Shown piece by piece: positions 61,806 through 64,000 of a stretch of DNA of 64,000 nt; position 1 is the stretch's first letter, and each line of letters begins with the position of its first letter. Below the pieces are notes generated by a model. It saw only the letters and a program-made list of their open reading frames with translations, made no database searches and had not been told where the DNA came from. The DNA comes from Acetivibrio cellulolyticus CD2 (GTDB lineage: Bacteria > Bacillota > Clostridia > Acetivibrionales > Acetivibrionaceae): NCBI RefSeq assembly GCF_000179595.2, contig NZ_JH556657.1:124569-188568 (forward strand), read 5' to 3'. A program made the translations under genes and the position numbers.

Positions 61806-62842
61806 TTTTTCAATGCCCCCGACGGTCCCTTAACATTTGAATTATCAACGCCATTAATTCTACAAAAATGCCACAAAAATCTTTCCGATAATTCTTCGTC
61901 TTTAGTACCTTTTTTAACTTTTACTATATCTCTTAATATTTGAGCTGCTTGCTCATCATCAAAATATCGGTGGAGTCCTGAACTCCATACCGCAACCTCC
62001 GGTTGATTATCATTTGCATGGTAATTCCAAAACAATAAAAAACGGGCCTCATTTGGAGTAAGCTTGATTTTATATTCAGATTTCGTACTTACATAACCCT
62101 CTTCACGGCCGTCTCCTTCATAAGTATCATCTACCAAGAAAACCGCAAATATATATCTATCCTCTTCTTTGCTACGCGGATCTCTGGTTGTTAATACACA
62201 AAGGCTGTTTGTCTGAACCTGATTTAGCTTCATGGGTTTCCCCTTATTTTCTCCGTGTTGTACAATACCAGCCATTGCCTTCCACTCCCGAAGCATTTGG
62301 CTTTCATAGCACACAAAGCCGCCATCTTTGCACATAGAATCTAGTTCTTTCCTCTTAATATCACCATTAATATAATTTAAGCATGGACAATCCTCTGAAT
62401 TACACCATGTTCGCTTTTCAATTAAAATATTGTTTTGAATCAGGTCATCACTGCACACCCCATTAAAACCTATCTGCTTGTCAGATTGCCCTCCATCACA
62501 GAAATTGCATTTAAAGGCAATATTGGCACGTTGAATAGTTTTAACAGATTTTTTTGATTTTCTATACTCTTTTTGTTCATCATAAAACTGCCGTTCTGCA
62601 ACTACTTTATTCTGTTTTTCTTGGAGTTCCTGTTGTTTCGCACGTTCAACCTCCTTTATGCAAGCGAGTACTTGCTCATTAATATTCGGATTTTTAGCCA
62701 CTAGAAATCCATTGAATGCATCAGGGAACATAAATTTCTTTTCACCAGAAGTAAATACGACTATTAATTTGTCCCCATCAACATTCAGGACACTACCTTC
62801 TCCATAAACCTTATGGATTACAATTTCATTTTCTAAATCCAC
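61802..62842 (-). CDS. Zinc-cluster protein with N-terminal SH3-like domain
   Basis: A 346-residue protein starting with GTG at 62842 after GGGGGTGTGATG. The N-terminal 55 residues form a small barrel-like domain (VIHKVYGEGSVLNVDGDKLI, FTSGEKKFMFPDAF) similar to nucleic-acid-binding tails of UvrD-type helicases. A Lys/Arg-rich helix follows (about 65-105). A Cys cluster comes next (FKCNFCDGGQSDKQIGF, WCNSEDCPCLNYINGD, C..GGFVCYES; about 112-185). The C-terminal domain contains CVLTTRDPRSKEEDRYIFAV and FLWHFCRINGVDNSNV. Coupled to the HD-DUF429 gene. The family role is unknown to me; a nucleic-acid sensor is possible. Confidence 0.75.
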   Translation of the reverse strand: MDLENEIVIHKVYGEGSVLNVDGDKLIVVFTSGEKKFMFPDAFNGFLVAKNPNINEQVLACIKEVERAKQQELQEKQNKVVAERQFYDEQKEYRKSKKSVKTIQRANIAFKCNFCDGGQSDKQIGFNGVCSDDLIQNNILIEKRTWCNSEDCPCLNYINGDIKRKELDSMCKDGGFVCYESQMLREWKAMAGIVQHGENKGKPMKLNQVQTNSLCVLTTRDPRSKEEDRYIFAVFLVDDTYEGDGREEGYVSTKSEYKIKLTPNEARFLLFWNYHANDNQPEVAVWSSGLHRYFDDEQAAQILRDIVKVKKGTKDEELSERFLWHFCRINGVDNSNVKGPSGALKK

Positions 62843-62858
62843 ACATCACACCCCCAAT

Positions 62859-63066
62859 TTACTCTACTGCAGCAAGTACATTACTCAACTTGTCAAAATG
62901 TTGGACAAGCCACTCAAAATGTTTCTGATACAATTCTGGGTTATGAATATCTGCTTCAACTGAATATAATATTCTTTTTGCTACACTTTTTTCACGGCTG
63001 GTATACCATTCAAGAGGAAAGCCTAATATACTTTCTATGTAAGCGTAAAATACAACCCGTCTACAA
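62859..63066 (-). pseudogene. C-terminal remnant of a DUF4268 protein next to IS66
   Basis: About 65 codons ending at 62859: [52 protein letters not shown]. This is the end of a DUF4268 domain, often found in restriction- or defence-linked proteins. The frame can be followed upstream only into the transposase gene, so the IS66 element has cut off the rest. There is no own start. Confidence 0.6.
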
Positions 63067-64000
63067 TTACTACTCCTTCTGTTGTAAAATCTTATTATTA
63101 AGTCTGCAGGATTCAGGCAAATCATCCGACCAAGGCATTAAGGAATCCAGCACACTCTGATCTTTGACATCTACATTTGGAAGCGTTTCCAGCAAATAAG
63201 TCAGATATTCAAAAGGCTTAAGATTATTTGCTCTGGAAGTTTCAATAATACTGTAAATCATTGCACTTGAGGTAGCTCCGCTTGGAGTATTGCAAAACAG
63301 GAAGTTTTTACGTGATATAACAAATCCTTTTATACTCCGTTCCGAAATGTTATTATCGCAATAAAGTCTACCATCAAGTAAGTAATTATTAAGCTTATCC
63401 CATTGGTTCAAACAATAATTAACAGCTTTACCAGTGGCACTCTTAGGTGTAATTCGAGGTCTTTGCTGCTTGAGCCATTTGTAAAACTCATCCAATATAG
63501 GCTTGCTTTTTTTGAGTCTGCCTTCATATCTTTCGTCTGGGCTCGCATCTTCAAGCTCATGCTCAATACTATAAAGTCTGTTGCAAAATTGAAGTCCTTC
63601 TTTTGCAACACACGGTTTATCTTTAACCTCTTTTGGCAATGACTTTAAAGCCTCGTCCCACTTTCTCCGAAAATGAGCAAGACATGCTACATTAATTATA
63701 TCCTGTAGCCCTTCATAAGACTGGTAACCGTCAGTACAAAGGTAACCTTTAAAACCCTCCAAAAATTTTTGAGGGTGCTTTCGGGCACGTGTTGTTTGAT
63801 ATTCAAATAGTACTATTGCAGGACCATCCCTGCCTGTTCGGTAAAGCCACATATATGACTCTGAATTTGCAGCTCTTCCGGGTTCATGCAAAACTTGCAA
63901 TCCAGTTTCATCAGCATGTATTATGTCTCGCTGCAATAGAAGCTGGTGCATTCGTTCAAATATTATCGACAGCCATCTGGTTGAAGCTAAAACCAGCCAA
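63050..64000 (-). mobile_element. IS66-type insertion sequence, right part outside window
   Basis: Consists of the transposase gene above plus a short end sequence. Position 63050 is approximate: it is where DUF4268-like coding resumes. No second end or target duplication can be seen from this window. Confidence 0.65.
63070..64000 (-). CDS. tnpC: IS66-family transposase (TnpC), 5' end outside window
   Basis: DDE transposase of IS66. The frame is open from the right edge ([16 protein letters not shown]) to TAG at 63070. Motifs: [17 protein letters not shown] (first catalytic Asp), [12 protein letters not shown] (second Asp), [36 protein letters not shown] (catalytic Glu region) and the C-terminal helix [15 protein letters not shown]. 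About 310 residues are visible, without frameshift. The IS66 end probably lies within about 15 bases after the stop (63050-63069). The usual tnpA/tnpB genes would be to the right. Confidence 0.92.

Overview
The window is a low-GC Firmicutes chromosome, most like a cellulosome-forming Clostridia (Acetivibrio/Ruminiclostridium/Pseudobacteroides group). The evidence is three proteins with dockerin modules (22021-22758, 29927-30988, 35383-37059), strong AGGAGG-type ribosome sites, and AT-rich spacers with perfect sigma-A promoters. The species cannot be fixed from sequence alone; the 'NSIDFGYMRKYLLG'-type dockerins make me lean to the Pseudobacteroides/Acetivibrio side.

Left part (1-10.7 kb): a PotABC-type polyamine ABC transporter operon cut by the window edge. 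Next come three small related genes of unknown function. A rearrangement scar follows, where a KDG kinase and a glutamate-synthase-like oxidoreductase, both without their 5' ends, meet head to head. Last is a TetR-controlled 14-TM drug-type exporter with an unusual coiled-coil insertion.

Middle-left (10.7-21 kb): a secreted stalk/MORN/beta-helix protein; a nitrogen cluster (small membrane protein, Amt channel fused to a PII domain, AnfO-like protein and a repeat protein with a Cys tail) behind a leader with two tandem terminators; and a long-chain acyl-CoA synthetase.

Centre (21-38.4 kb): small regulatory units (TetR plus a membrane HExxH protein, XRE plus DUF2975, an orphan histidine kinase, an Agr-like LytTR two-component pair, a MerR/TipA regulator), the dockerin proteins including a GH26 mannanase, and a graveyard of broken IS21 and IS3 elements and frameshifted membrane-protein genes.

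Right-centre (38.9-42.9 kb): a same-strand run of small soluble genes, one of DUF6985 type, that look like an orphan immunity or accessory array. A broken gene and a probable group II intron scrap lie among them.

Right (43.3-64 kb): a defence island on the minus strand. It holds a complete type 1 BREX locus in canonical order (brxA-brxB-brxC-pglX-pglZ-brxL) with a two-gene insert between pglX and pglZ: an SMC/RecF-like ATPase and a small protein with a D-(x12)-E-x-K nuclease-like signature. Downstream of brxL are a YeeR-like zinc-finger membrane protein and a DUF4429-like protein. Upstream are an 80-aa leader gene, an HD phosphohydrolase fused to DUF429 that overlaps a zinc-cluster protein gene, a DUF4268 remnant, and an IS66 transposase running off the window. 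The BREX proteins mark host DNA and block phage. The extra ATPase/nuclease-like pair and the membrane protein are the best candidates here for undescribed defence components.
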